This document shows, one piece after another, positions 44,244-55,401 of a DNA stretch of 64,000 nt. The stretch's first letter is position 1, and each line of letters begins with the position of its first letter. A program made the position numbers and the translations under genes. The stretch is from assembly GCA_009763385.1 (NCBI GenBank), contig CM019825.1, positions 21,071,499 through 21,135,498 on the forward strand, in the 5' to 3' direction. The notes beneath the pieces were generated by a model. That model was not told where the DNA came from and did no database searches. It saw only the letters and a list, made by a program, of their open reading frames with translations. This stretch comes from Coix lacryma-jobi var. lacryma-jobi. Lineage: Eukaryota > Streptophyta > Magnoliopsida > Poales > Poaceae.

Positions 44244-47200
44244 TGTAACAACTCTGGTGTTAAGCATTAATTAAAATTCTAATTAAGTTGTTTAGTATGC
44301 ATAATCATCTGGCATCATGGCATAAAAGCATTTCATGTTTTAAGTATAATTGTGATGCTTTATATGTTTGACCAGAGTGTTGTATGTTTTTGAGTGTTGA
44401 TTTCCATGCTTTATATATATGTGGCTTGCTTGTGATGTTTGGTGTTTCATAAAAGGGCAAGTGAGAAAATTTTGGTTTTTAAATCTCTCTTTTTGTCCCT
44501 TTTTTATAAGTCAAAAAGAAAGTCAAAATTTCAAAATGATTTCAAAAGCAAAGTTGTTCTATTTTTGATAAGGAACAACTTTGATGTATAAAGTTTTCCA
44601 AGTTTTCATATGAAATCAAAAGTAATTTTGAAAATACTTTTCTGCTCTTTTTGTCCTCTTTTGTTTTTCAAACTCTAATTCAAGTTCTGAGCATATTTTG
44701 AAAATGTTGCAAAAATAAAAGATGTTCAGAATTAAATTCTGAACATTTGATATTTTAGCATACTTTCAACTTATATTCAAAATTTCAAAGTAATTTTAAA
44801 TTTACTGAAAGGGTAGAAAAGGAAGTGGGAACAGGGGGAGATAAGCTTCTGGCGCTGTTCATGGCGGTGGCCGCCGAAGTCTTGATCGGCGACGCCAGCG
44901 TTCTGGGTATCGCTCCCTCTCGATTAAGCGTGCGACCGTCTCCGTGGCGCGGTTACTCAGCTGCTGACCCTTTTCTCTCACGTCGTGGCGTCCTCTCTCG
45001 TGCTCGCCGTCGACCTCTTGCCACGAAGCCCCGACGAGCACCTTCTCGGCTTAATCTCCGATTCACCGCACACCGATCGTTCTTATCCCAGTTTAACCGC
45101 GGGTATAAAAACCCTGCATCCTTGCGCATCTCCAGAGTCCTTCCCTTCAAACTCTTCTGCCCCAGAGAGCTCATACTCGCCGGTTTTCTTCCCGCCGAGC
45201 AGAAAGCGCCGCCGAGCTCGACCTCACCGTGGTCAGCTCAACCGAGCACTTCTCCTCTCTTTCTTTCTCATGTTTGTGTTTCGTCTTGATCTCAGAGAAC
45301 TCATCAGCTCGATGATTCCCTGTCTGGTGCTCAGATTTTACCGGAACAGCGTCGTCTTCGCCGGAGTTCTCCGCCGCAGGCCACTGCTCCGTGGACACCT
45401 TCCCTCCGTTCATCCTCCGCTCGAACCGCCTACACAGGCAGCACCAGGGTGAGCTTCTGAAGCCTCCTAGCCCTTCCGTTTTACTGCTTCCGACCTAGGT
45501 TCGCCGGAACATCTACGCCGTGGCTCGGTCCGCCGCTGTGCGTGGCCACACCTCACCGGAGCGGTAGCGTTTAGGGTTAGAAGCTCTGTCGGCCGCGGGT
45601 GACACGCCGGTGGTGATGCGCGCGTCGTCTAAGTCTCTACTGGCCGGAGTTGGCCGGCGTAAGGACGGTCGCCGCTCGGTTCACCGTCGTGCGCTCGGGC
45701 CATGGCCAGGGACCTAGCTTTTGTGAAGACAAATCTTCTCGGGGTGTTGGTTGAAAGGTCCAAGACTCAGGTGAATAGCGTCTTGGACTGCGGGTTAGTT
45801 TCGCGGAAGCCGAAGGGCTTTTCTGCAAAGCTGTCAGGGCGCTCCGTCTCGCTCGAGCCAGGTCTCGAGCGGACATGTGGACACGTGCTCACGTCTCGAG
45901 CTATGCCTCGAGCAGGCGCCTCCTCCGCTTCGCTCGAGCCGAGCCTCGGGCGAACGTGTTCGCCGTTCCGCCCGAGCTAGGCCTCGGACGGACGAGCCTT
46001 TTTCCGCCTCGCCCGAGCCGAGGGTCAGGCCTCGGACGAGTGTTAGTGTTTATCGTCTCGGTCGAGCCAGGCCTCGAGCGGACCCTCGGGCGTTGCCTCG
46101 CTCGCGCCGAGCCTCGAGCGAACGCAACCGCACTTGCCGCCGTGCGCTTGCGCCATGCTGGGCCGCGTTGGTTTGGGCCGAAAACCCAGTTTGGGTTCGT
46201 TCAAGTTTTTCTTTTTCTGGCTTTATGTACAGTAATCAGTTTTGTTGTTTTTGCTATAATTAATCTATAGCTCTGTTTTTTATGAAATTTGATATGATAG
46301 ATGATAGCATGTCTGTGCTAATATAAAAATTATGAAACTTGTGTTTGGAGCATTTTTACTATGCCAATAAAATCTGTGTTTTATTTAATAAATGTAACTT
46401 TTATGAATTATGTAATTTTCTGTGGTTATCCAAAAATCATGAAATTTGACATGGGAGTTTATATCACTGATATACACCTTCATGTTTAATTTCATCTCTG
46501 TTTGATAAAGTATACTTGGTGTATAAATAAAAGGTTAGTTAAAATGATTAATAAAATAAATGGAAATAGTTGATCCCTGTAGATTTGTGTGACTTTTGGA
46601 ATTGTTTGACAACCAATGGGAAACTAGCAAGATTTGCTCCCTGGTTATGGTTTCCTTTATGTTAATGATCTTTTATTGCTTGTTAGATACATCACCTTGT
46701 TTACGGAAAAATAATAAAACTTGTTTAGTAATAATATATATAATAGCTAAAGTTGGTTTTGTTGGTCTGCAACTTTACCGCGAAGGAAAGTTGTATTCGA
46801 CTTTCTTTATCTTGTGTTCACCTCTGTTATGCATTTGAATTGTCCTGCACCTTAGCATACATCGCATGGCATTATACTAAGCATACATCATTTATCTACG
46901 TATAGTATCCGAGAGTGAGAAGAATCGTGTTGAGCAAGTTTCAAAACTAGAAGGTCTTGTTGATCAAGCTTTAATGATCACCCTTGTCGAACAAGCCTCG
47001 GAAGGTGACCCTTGTTGGGCAAGCTTCTTCGAGAAGATTTGATTTCAAGTCAGCAAAGGAACTAACCTCTGTGGATTCTTCTTGGATCCTAGTTTTCCCT
47101 GCAACGAAGGCAAGCCCCGGTGCATTTAACCTTTCTGTTTCTATTGCAAAGTTTATACAATGATTTATCAACTGCATTTAAGTAATAGGAGTTGGATGAC

Positions 47201-47901
47201 ACCAGTAGTTGCATTACCAGTTGGTTACCTTTACTCTATCCTTGTTACCTATTTGTTTATAAATGCTTAGCCAAGATGCACGGTGATGAGATTATCCTCC
47301 GCTTAGGCCTTGAGCAAACTAAGGGATGATGAGTCATCATTGTTAGGATACCTCTCTCAGGTACAAATTGTTAAATGGATGAAAAATGAATTTCAGACCG
47401 GACAGGTAACTTGCATCCGGATTGGAATCTTGATGTAGTGTTCCTGTCTGTGTCGATTAGGAACCGTCCGTTGTTGGTCCTTGACCGAGAGCATGATAGT
47501 ACCAATCACGGGATACGGGTTAGTATGTTGCAGGTTAGAGTCCTGCCATACAACGCCGTGGTGCTTTGGTATGTTGCAGGTTAGAGTCCTGCCATACAAA
47601 TCACTTATGGTTGTGCAATATGTTGCAGGTTAGAGTCCTGCCATATTGTGTGATTGGGAACCCCCAGCTGGGTAGATAAAGCGATTCGAATCGTCGTTGC
47701 TCTACGATAAAAAGAGACTCGATCTCTGACTCTCAACGTAGAGTTTTCAAAACCAAAGCTTTTGGGAAATGATGTTTCATCCTAAAAGAATACTTTTGAT
47801 GGTATGTTTGGAAGAAAAAGAAGAATGTTTTGGTTAAAAATGTTTATTCTGCAAATTCCCTCTCTATTGCTAGCCCCCTACATCCCTTAAAGCTAGCATG
47901 A
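44244..47901 (+). repeat. 3' LTR of outer element, left part
   Basis: It matches 38818-42475 base for base wherever I compared, at a constant offset of 5,426. TATA box copy is at 45104-45111. It is interrupted after CATGA (47897-47901) and resumes at 58003. Confidence 0.92.
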
Positions 47902-50497
47902 TGAAGGGTCGAGATGGCGGACTAGAGGGGGGGTGAATAGTCCTTTTTAAAACTAAAACTTAATCGCAGCGGAATGGCTAACCGAAACAAATGCGGAATT
48001 AAAACTATCGGTCTAGCCAAGACTACACCCCTCTACCTATACTCTATGACACCTTACAAAAGATCCTAATCAAAGCAAATAAGGTGTCGGGCTAGCTAGA
48101 GCTCACCTAACCAATTCTAGCTTGCAAGGTTACACAAACCTAAGCAACTAGTACTCAAACAACGGGGGAGCTCCTACTCATGCTACTAAGCAAAAGCACC
48201 AAGCCTAAGCTCACTAGCAATGCTCAATAACAAGGCTACACAAGCCAAATTAGAGAGCTCAACTTAGCTACACAAACTAAGCAAAGTGACTAGCAAGACT
48301 ACAAGTCAACTAGTCACTCATGGGATCAACTTCTATGCTACAGAAGCAAGGAAGGTAACTAGCAAGCTACACAAGCTAACTAATCATAAGAGCAACTACA
48401 CTAGCACATGTATATGAACAAGTAAATACAGGCTAGTGAAGAAGTTTGCAAACCACCGAGAAGATGAACACGAAGTTGACACGGTGATTTTTCTCCCGAG
48501 GTTCACTTGGTTGCCACCAAGCTAGTCCCCGTTGTGTCGACCACACACTTTGGTAGTTCGGCGGCTAATAGGCACCACACCTAGCTCGACACTCGAGCGC
48601 CGCAAGAACTCACCCACAAGTGAGGGTAACTCAATGACACGCGCAATCCACTAGAGTTGCTCTTCGCGATCCCCGCGGGGCGAGCACAATGCCCCTCACA
48701 ATCCTTCTCCGGAGCCACGCACAATCTTCACGCGGGCTTCACGACGGAGACTCGATCACCAAGCCGTCTAGGAGGTGGCAACCTCCAAGAGTAATAAGCA
48801 CCACCGGCTTGCAACTCGAACACCTAGTGCCACTCGATGCTATCTCTCAAAGCAACGCACTAGAATCGCTCACTCGCAATAGATTCGCGCACTAGCAAGC
48901 ACAAGCGAGTTAGAGGGCTCCCAGGCACATCCACACAAGCCACCAAGGCTTTGGAGTGCTCCAGCCCTTGGCCCAAACCCGGCCTCAACGACTATATATA
49001 GCCTCAACGGCCAACTAGCCGTTATGCCCCTTCACTGGGCATTCTGCGCTCCGGTCGGTAGTACCGACCCCTCCTGGGCGGTACTACCGGCTTAGTCAAA
49101 CTAGCCGTTACCTCACATCGCGCAGATTTAGTCAAACCACCGACCCCTGGTCGGTTCCTCCGAGGTCGGTAGTACCGAGGTCATGGCGGTACTACCGCCA
49201 GGCCAAAATCGCCGCGAACAGAGAGCTCTGCGAAAAATCAGCCACTACCGACCTTACGTCGGTACCACCGCGGGCGGTAGTACCGAGGTAATGGCGGTAC
49301 TACCGCCAGGCCATTTTCAACTCAAACCAGAGAGCTCCGCAAACTTGGTTACTACCGGCCATAGGTCGGTACCACCGCGGGCGGTAGTACCGAGGTTATG
49401 GCGGTACTACCGCTAGGCCAAACCAAGCCACATCCAGAGAGGCTGCAAACAGCCCTCTTGGGTCGGTACCACCGACCCCTCCTGGTCGGTACCACCGACA
49501 ACACCAGCCTGCACTCCCCGCGCTCGAACGGCCATAACTCTTTACTCCAAACTCCGATTTCGATGATCTTGGACATTTTGGAAAGCTTATTCAGAGGGCT
49601 ACACATCCCACATGAATTCAAGATCCAAATCACAAAGGATTAGAACAGGATTCCAATCCAAGATCCATCGCTTCTCTTTTTCAACCAAAGCTTTCTCCGA
49701 AACTTCTCCGAGTTGATCCAAATCAACCCCAACACCTTCTCCTTTGCAAATGTGCCAACACCACCAAGTGTACATCATCTTGTGCATGTGTGTTAGCATT
49801 TTCACAAACAATTTTCAAAGGATTTTCACTTGCTCTCACCACGCCACTCGATCTTAGTAACATCGCAAAGTTAGATCGCTCAAGTGGCACTAGATGACCG
49901 ATATGCAAACAAGTTTGCTCCTCTTAATAGTACGGCCATCTATCCTAAACCCGGACATAATCTTCTCTACACACCTATGACCGGTGAAATGAAATGCCCT
50001 ACAAATATACCTTTGCCTTGCGCATTCCATTCCATCTCCTTCGGTGTTGATGCAACACATGCACCAACCTATCTTCAAATGATATGATCCACTTCATATC
50101 ATCACATGGCCTCCATGGTCCATCGATCTTGACATCACTTGCTCTTCACCATCGCTTCGGTCCTTCGGCGCCAAGTCTTGCTTAAGCCTCCCGACACTCG
50201 GTACCAACGGCTTCAAAGCCTCAACTTGCCCTTCACCTTCGCAACCGGTCCATCAAGCCAAGTCTTGCCTTGATCTTCTCCATCTTAGCCATATGACCAT
50301 ATGTCATGTCACATATGCATTAAGCTCCTTCTTCACATATGTGAGCCTTGCAACATCTTCCAAGCCATTTCACCTCTATGGCATATGTTGCTCACACATG
50401 ATCACCTATGGACTAATCACCTGTGTAATTCACTTCAAACACCATTAGTCCACCTAAAGTTGTCACTCAATTACCAAAACCAAACTAGGACCTTTCA
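47902..50497 (-). repeat. 3' LTR of inner element
   Basis: Minus-strand ends TGAAAGGTCC...CCCTTCA. A TATATATA promoter word lies at ~48993-49000. A palindrome array occupies 49050-49500. Same length as the partner LTR, with matching translations in all frames compared (offset 7,500). Confidence 0.93.
49050..49500. repeat. Palindrome array in inner LTR
   Basis: About 15 copies of the 17-bp type GGTCGGTAGTACCGACC and variants (GGCGGTACTACCGCC, GGTCGGTACCACCGACC), separated by filler with AGAGAGCTC. A second copy of the array is at 56550-57000 in the other LTR. Confidence 0.85.
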
Positions 50498-53469
50498 ATC
50501 TCCCCCTTTTTGGTAATTGATGACAACTCTACAAAGATATGGAAATTAAGCTCTTTGGATTCTATGTTACTTATCCAACATTAAGACCATATTAGAGAAT
50601 TTGGATAAGCACCATACAACCCGACTTTGTAGTGTTAACTCCCCCTACATGTGTGCTCAAATGGTTTGGTTTCAAGCTTGCACACATGCATAAATATGAA
50701 ATTTGTGGGAGTGTTAGCACTACTAAGTGATGCTAAGGTATACATAATGAAATTTTACCTTTGAAGCGTGCATACCACATTTTGATTCATCCTTAGCATC
50801 GAAGAGTAGCTAGACATCATAAAAACTAGAAAACCCCGTGAGATCAACATTAATAGCAAGGGTCTAGTTTTGCATTAAAAGCATAAGTCTAGCTATTAAC
50901 CTATGCATGCTAGTTATCAATTCATCAATTAAATCCTATAACTAGCATACACCACACAAGCATGCATATAAAATTTTAAAACTTATGCAATGCAAGCAAG
51001 CACATGATTATGCACATATCAAATGCAACAACCAAGTTCATGAGCTTGCTCCCCCTACTTGTGTGCTCTCATTGTCCAAGAATTTTGATCCTTCAATCTT
51101 GCTCCCTCTTGATCCATGTCCATCTTCTTTTCTCCCTCTTTGTCCTTGACATATCATAATTGACATATCTTTTCCATAACTTCTCCCCCTTTGTCATCAA
51201 TGACCATAAAAGGTATGCTCCTCTTGATACAAAGGGTTGGACTAGGGTAGATGGATGATACTTGAGTCTTCATTTTTGATGGACACCACCATATGTGTTG
51301 GAATGATACCATGTGTAGGATCTTTGACCTTGATACCAATAGGTGGGGCACCTTCCCTATGTCATAGCATGGGTCATCCACTTGATAAGCTTGAGCTTTT
51401 GTTGGTGATGGATCTTTGCTTGATTTGATCACTTAAAGTTGAGGACCACTTGAAGTCTTGTAGGATACCACTTGAATAAAAAGTTTAACTTGATATCCAT
51501 TTGCATCATTATCTTCTTCTTGAACTCTTGTCATCTTCATGAGCTTCTCATTTGTGACTTGAACTAGGCAATATTGCACAAGATATCTAACTCGGTTTGC
51601 TCTAGAGTAAGCTTCTTCACACATCTTTCAATGGTTATCTTACTCATGTTGAATTAGACACTTGAATGTTCATCTTCTAGATCAAGTACTTGGGTTCACT
51701 AGCTCATGAACAAACTCATATACTAACCACTAGATCATATAATCAAACAAGCAATAGTGGTAGGCAATGAATTTAAACTTTCCAATTGTTATGCATGATC
51801 CTATTGAACATGTACTATATGCACTAACCGCATACTAGTAAGGGATGAATATGATCATGCACATTACAATGATACCTTTGCTATCTTGGAGTAGAGGATA
51901 GTCATTTGATTTCAATTAAGCTCCAAATAGCAATGTGAAGTCCATGGTGAAGACCAATAGATACCAATTGATTAGAACAAATCTTCACACATATGATCAA
52001 GTGCACTATCTTGTTGTGGTTGGCTTGCTTCTTCATTTGCACATAGCTTGCATATGAATACCACTTGAATTGACATGATTTGCTCTCTTTTGCTTGCTCT
52101 CTAGATCAACCCTTTTGATTTCTTCAACTAAGCATCTCCAATGACACTTTAGATCACCACTTCCATGTTAGCCTTCCAAGCATCATGCTCGGTTAACCTA
52201 CAAAAGGCGGCAAGCCCCTACAAAAGGGAGAAGTGATCTCTCTCCAAAGAATCATCCTTGATACTCACTTGAATTGACTTTGCTTGATTGATCCATTTGA
52301 ACTCTTATTGAAATGTGACTTTGAATTCCTCTTTGAGTCCTTTTCTTTCTTCCAAAAGATCTTCAATTGATACTAGGACTTCATCTTTCTCTTCATCTTG
52401 ATGTTGGTCTTGATCTTCAATTTGAGTACCAAATGTGTGCCAAATACACTTCTTAATCAAATGAACTTGTACTCATCTTTGTCATGCTTCTAGCTCATTT
52501 CAAAACCAAACATAGGTCCCTCAACCACTTATAAACATGATTCCAACTTGAGGACCTTTCAATCAAAGTGACTCTAGATTAATCCAATAATTGTCACTTT
52601 TCTGGCAGATTCTGTCCTTCTCAAAGAAACATGCATATCTCCCAAAATATAAGTCTAATGACTATGAAATTTGGTGGAGATGTGCCTCTCTAAGTGTTCT
52701 AGCAGCCATAAAAATTTGAGCTTCATTGGCTTTCTAGATTGCTACCAGATTTCAATTCTTTCCATAGTACTACATGCTGAAAACTGCTGCACAATAGTTG
52801 ACAAGATCTACTCCAAACCCAAAGTACATCTTATCCAATAATCATGAATTTTGCACAGCGACTAATATCACAAGTGAAGAGCATGTGTACCAAATTTCAA
52901 GCCAATCCAATAAGATTTGATCACTTAAACAGGGCTACCTTCTCAGCTCACTTAGATTTCAGATTTTTGACAACTTTGAGCAATTGAGCTATACTCTACC
53001 AATATGAATCAAACTTGAGCTAAACTTGTTTGAACATCAACACAAGACATATATCCATTCAAACCACTTACTAAAAGAAGTCTCATGAACATATCCAATC
53101 AAACTAACTCAAAACTTGATCACTAAACAATTTATCCATTCAATCACCTTATAGCAAGCAACATATGCATATATATCCGATTTAATCATCTCATATGCAT
53201 TTAAAAGAACATGATCAACTAGAGATATACCTTAGTAGCTCATGATCATGAAATAGCAAGCTTCTACTCAACTTGATTGCAAGCCTTCAAATATTTCCAA
53301 TCAATCACCACAACTTGATCTTTTGCACTTGTATGTTTTGCACTTGGACTTCTCTTGACTTGGCATTGGGTTTGGATGTGCACTAAGCTTCATTACTTGA
53401 CTCAATCACATGATGAATAATGTGAAGTCAATTGAATCAAGCCTCCAATGCCATGGTACCTACACACAA
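50498..53469 (-). other. Non-coding internal part of inner element
   Basis: About 3 kb downstream of gag. The polypurine tract CCAAAAAGGGGGAGAT (minus strand) lies next to the LTR. The rest is AT-rich with short frames only; no protease, integrase, reverse transcriptase or RNase H motifs are visible on either strand. Confidence 0.75.
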
Positions 53470-55350
53470 TCATCCACTTTTTGATGGTACCCAAACTAGT
53501 TTGGGTCCTCTCAAGTTAGGAGCAACATACTTAGGCATAGCCTTAGTATGAGTAGCGGGATGAGTTGCAATAGTATCCTTAGAGGTACCATTTACATCCT
53601 TCCTAAGCATAGAATCATCAGTAATTGAAATAGGCTTAGGGGTTTTACCTAGGGGACATGAATGAGCCATGTGTCCCCTTTCCCGGCATGAGTAGCAACT
53701 TCTCTTTGATTGAGCCTTCTCTTCTTTGCTCATTTGTTGCTTCTCATTGCCTTGCCTCTCATGAGTTGCTTGAGCCTTCTTCTCAAGCTTGTTAGGACAC
53801 TTCGAGGCAAAGTGTCCCATATCACCACACTTGTAGCACTTGATGTGAGCCAAATCTTTCTTCTTTTCTTCATTCTTGCTCATCATCATTTTGGCATCTT
53901 GAATGTGAGTTGGATGCCTTGCTCTTCCGCCCCTTCTTGTTTTCTTCTTCATCATCAAGTCACCATTATGATGGTTGTTCTTGATTTGAACTTGGGGCTT
54001 CTTCTTGTTGGGGCAAGCCTTTGCAAGATGTCCCATCTCATGGCATTGATAGCACATGAAATGAGATAGCTTTTCTTGTTCTTGCTTCTTCATTTCTTTT
54101 GCATATGTTCTCTTGCCCCATCTCTTGCCTTTGACATTGTTTTTGTTAAAGCCAATGCCACTCTTGTCACCATAGCTTCTTTGATTCTTCATTATGTGCT
54201 CATGGGTGACTTTTGATCTACACCACCTCTCTAACTTATTGCTCAAGTTCTTCACTTCACTTTTGAGCTCATTGTTCTCCTTCAAAAGGTTAGTCTCACA
54301 AGACAACGAAGTAGAACAAGCATCTAATTGTGAAGAACATGGCATAGATAATAGATCTTCACAAGAGGTGGATACATGCTTCTTTTCTTCATCACAAGGG
54401 TTAGCACAAGTATGCGATTGATCAATTGTCCCATGTGATGAGCTCTCACTAGTTTTAATTTGTTCATTAGAAAGCTTACTAGTGAGAAAAGCATGGTCTT
54501 TTACCAAATTATCATGAGTAACACATAGTTCCTCATGAGTCAATTTAAGCTCATCATGTGAACAAGTAGTAACATAAAGTAAATGATTTTGTTGTTCACA
54601 TGCATTCTTTAGAAATGAGTTTTCTAATGTCAATTCTGCATTTTTAGCTAACTCATTTTCTAAAGCAATGGTCATGCTAGCAAGTCTACTAACAAGCTCA
54701 TCATAGGAATCATGATTAATTATATTGCAATTTGATACCTTAGTGTCACCTTGTGACATGAAGCAATATGATGATGTTGGAGAGCTTGTAGTAGCATCAT
54801 CATTGGAGCATGTACCATTATTACCATCAAGTGTGCTTGAGGTTGAATCATCACTTGCATCACTTGAGGCATCATCTTCCATCTTGTCAAGTGTGCTTGA
54901 AGTATTTTCATTGATTGCATCACTTGAACATGAGGTGGAGCAATCTTCCACAACAACTATGTTGCGGTCAAGCTCAACATCCTCATGTACCACCGGTTCA
55001 TCCTCCTTTATGAACTTGCCATCATCAAACGTGGAGGGATCACCGAAGGTGGTCTTGATGGATTCCCACATCTCATGGGCGGTCCCTTTGGAGTTGATCT
55101 TATAAAACAACTCAAAACTCAATGCATCCATTAGATAACAATAAGCATTTGCATCAAGTTCAAAGAGATCCTTTTGAGCTTTGGTGAGATTTCTATGGTC
55201 CAAAACATGAGTGAGACCACTAGTGATAATCCACCAAAACTTTGGCCCCTTTGCACGAAAATGATCAAGCATATGGTGTTTCCATTGTGCAAAGTGTGTG
55301 CCATCAAAAATATGTGTATCACACACATCATCTAGCCCACTAGACGCCAT
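53470..55350 (-). CDS. Retrotransposon Gag polyprotein with three zinc knuckles
   Basis: 626 residues, intact, starting 51 bp after the 5' LTR edge and just past the primer site. The N-terminal ~120 residues carry the plant Copia-type Gag core (DUF4219/UBN2-like), with FDGTHFAQWKHHM and a later EMWESIKTTFGDP. Residues ~120-215 are an acidic Ser/Asp-rich linker. Residues ~225-390 are rich in Leu/Glu/Asn heptads and probably form a coiled coil, followed by a basic patch. Three CX2CX4HX4C knuckles sit at ~433-446 (CYQCHEMGHLAKAC), ~505-518 and ~552-565, implying RNA packaging. The C-terminal end, GPKLVWVPSKSG, resembles the motif that normally precedes protease, after which the frame stops. So this Gag could build particles but cannot replicate alone. 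Confidence 0.92.
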   Translation of the reverse strand: MASSGLDDVCDTHIFDGTHFAQWKHHMLDHFRAKGPKFWWIITSGLTHVLDHRNLTKAQKDLFELDANAYCYLMDALSFELFYKINSKGTAHEMWESIKTTFGDPSTFDDGKFIKEDEPVVHEDVELDRNIVVVEDCSTSCSSDAINENTSSTLDKMEDDASSDASDDSTSSTLDGNNGTCSNDDATTSSPTSSYCFMSQGDTKVSNCNIINHDSYDELVSRLASMTIALENELAKNAELTLENSFLKNACEQQNHLLYVTTCSHDELKLTHEELCVTHDNLVKDHAFLTSKLSNEQIKTSESSSHGTIDQSHTCANPCDEEKKHVSTSCEDLLSMPCSSQLDACSTSLSCETNLLKENNELKSEVKNLSNKLERWCRSKVTHEHIMKNQRSYGDKSGIGFNKNNVKGKRWGKRTYAKEMKKQEQEKLSHFMCYQCHEMGHLAKACPNKKKPQVQIKNNHHNGDLMMKKKTRRGGRARHPTHIQDAKMMMSKNEEKKKDLAHIKCYKCGDMGHFASKCPNKLEKKAQATHERQGNEKQQMSKEEKAQSKRSCYSCRERGHMAHSCPLGKTPKPISITDDSMLRKDVNGTSKDTIATHPATHTKAMPKYVAPNLRGPKLVWVPSKSG

Positions 55351-55387
55351 CCTCTCGGGTCGGTGAAGACCACAAATGAGAGACCTC

Positions 55388-55399
55388 GCTCTGATACCA
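55388..55399 (-). other. Primer binding site of inner element
   Basis: Minus-strand TGGTATCAGAGC, two bases inside the 5' LTR edge, complementary to the 3' end of initiator tRNA-Met. Confidence 0.9.
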
Positions 55400-55401
55400 A
55401 T

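Noticed and set aside
49050..49500. Regularly spaced short palindromic repeats, superficially like a CRISPR array
   Set aside because: Repeats vary in sequence, spacers are unequal and themselves repeated, the array is duplicated because it lies in both LTRs, and the context is a plant retroelement.
54720..55105. Plus- and minus-strand frames overlapping gag
   Set aside because: They are shadows caused by the repetitive Ser/Asp codons of the Gag linker.
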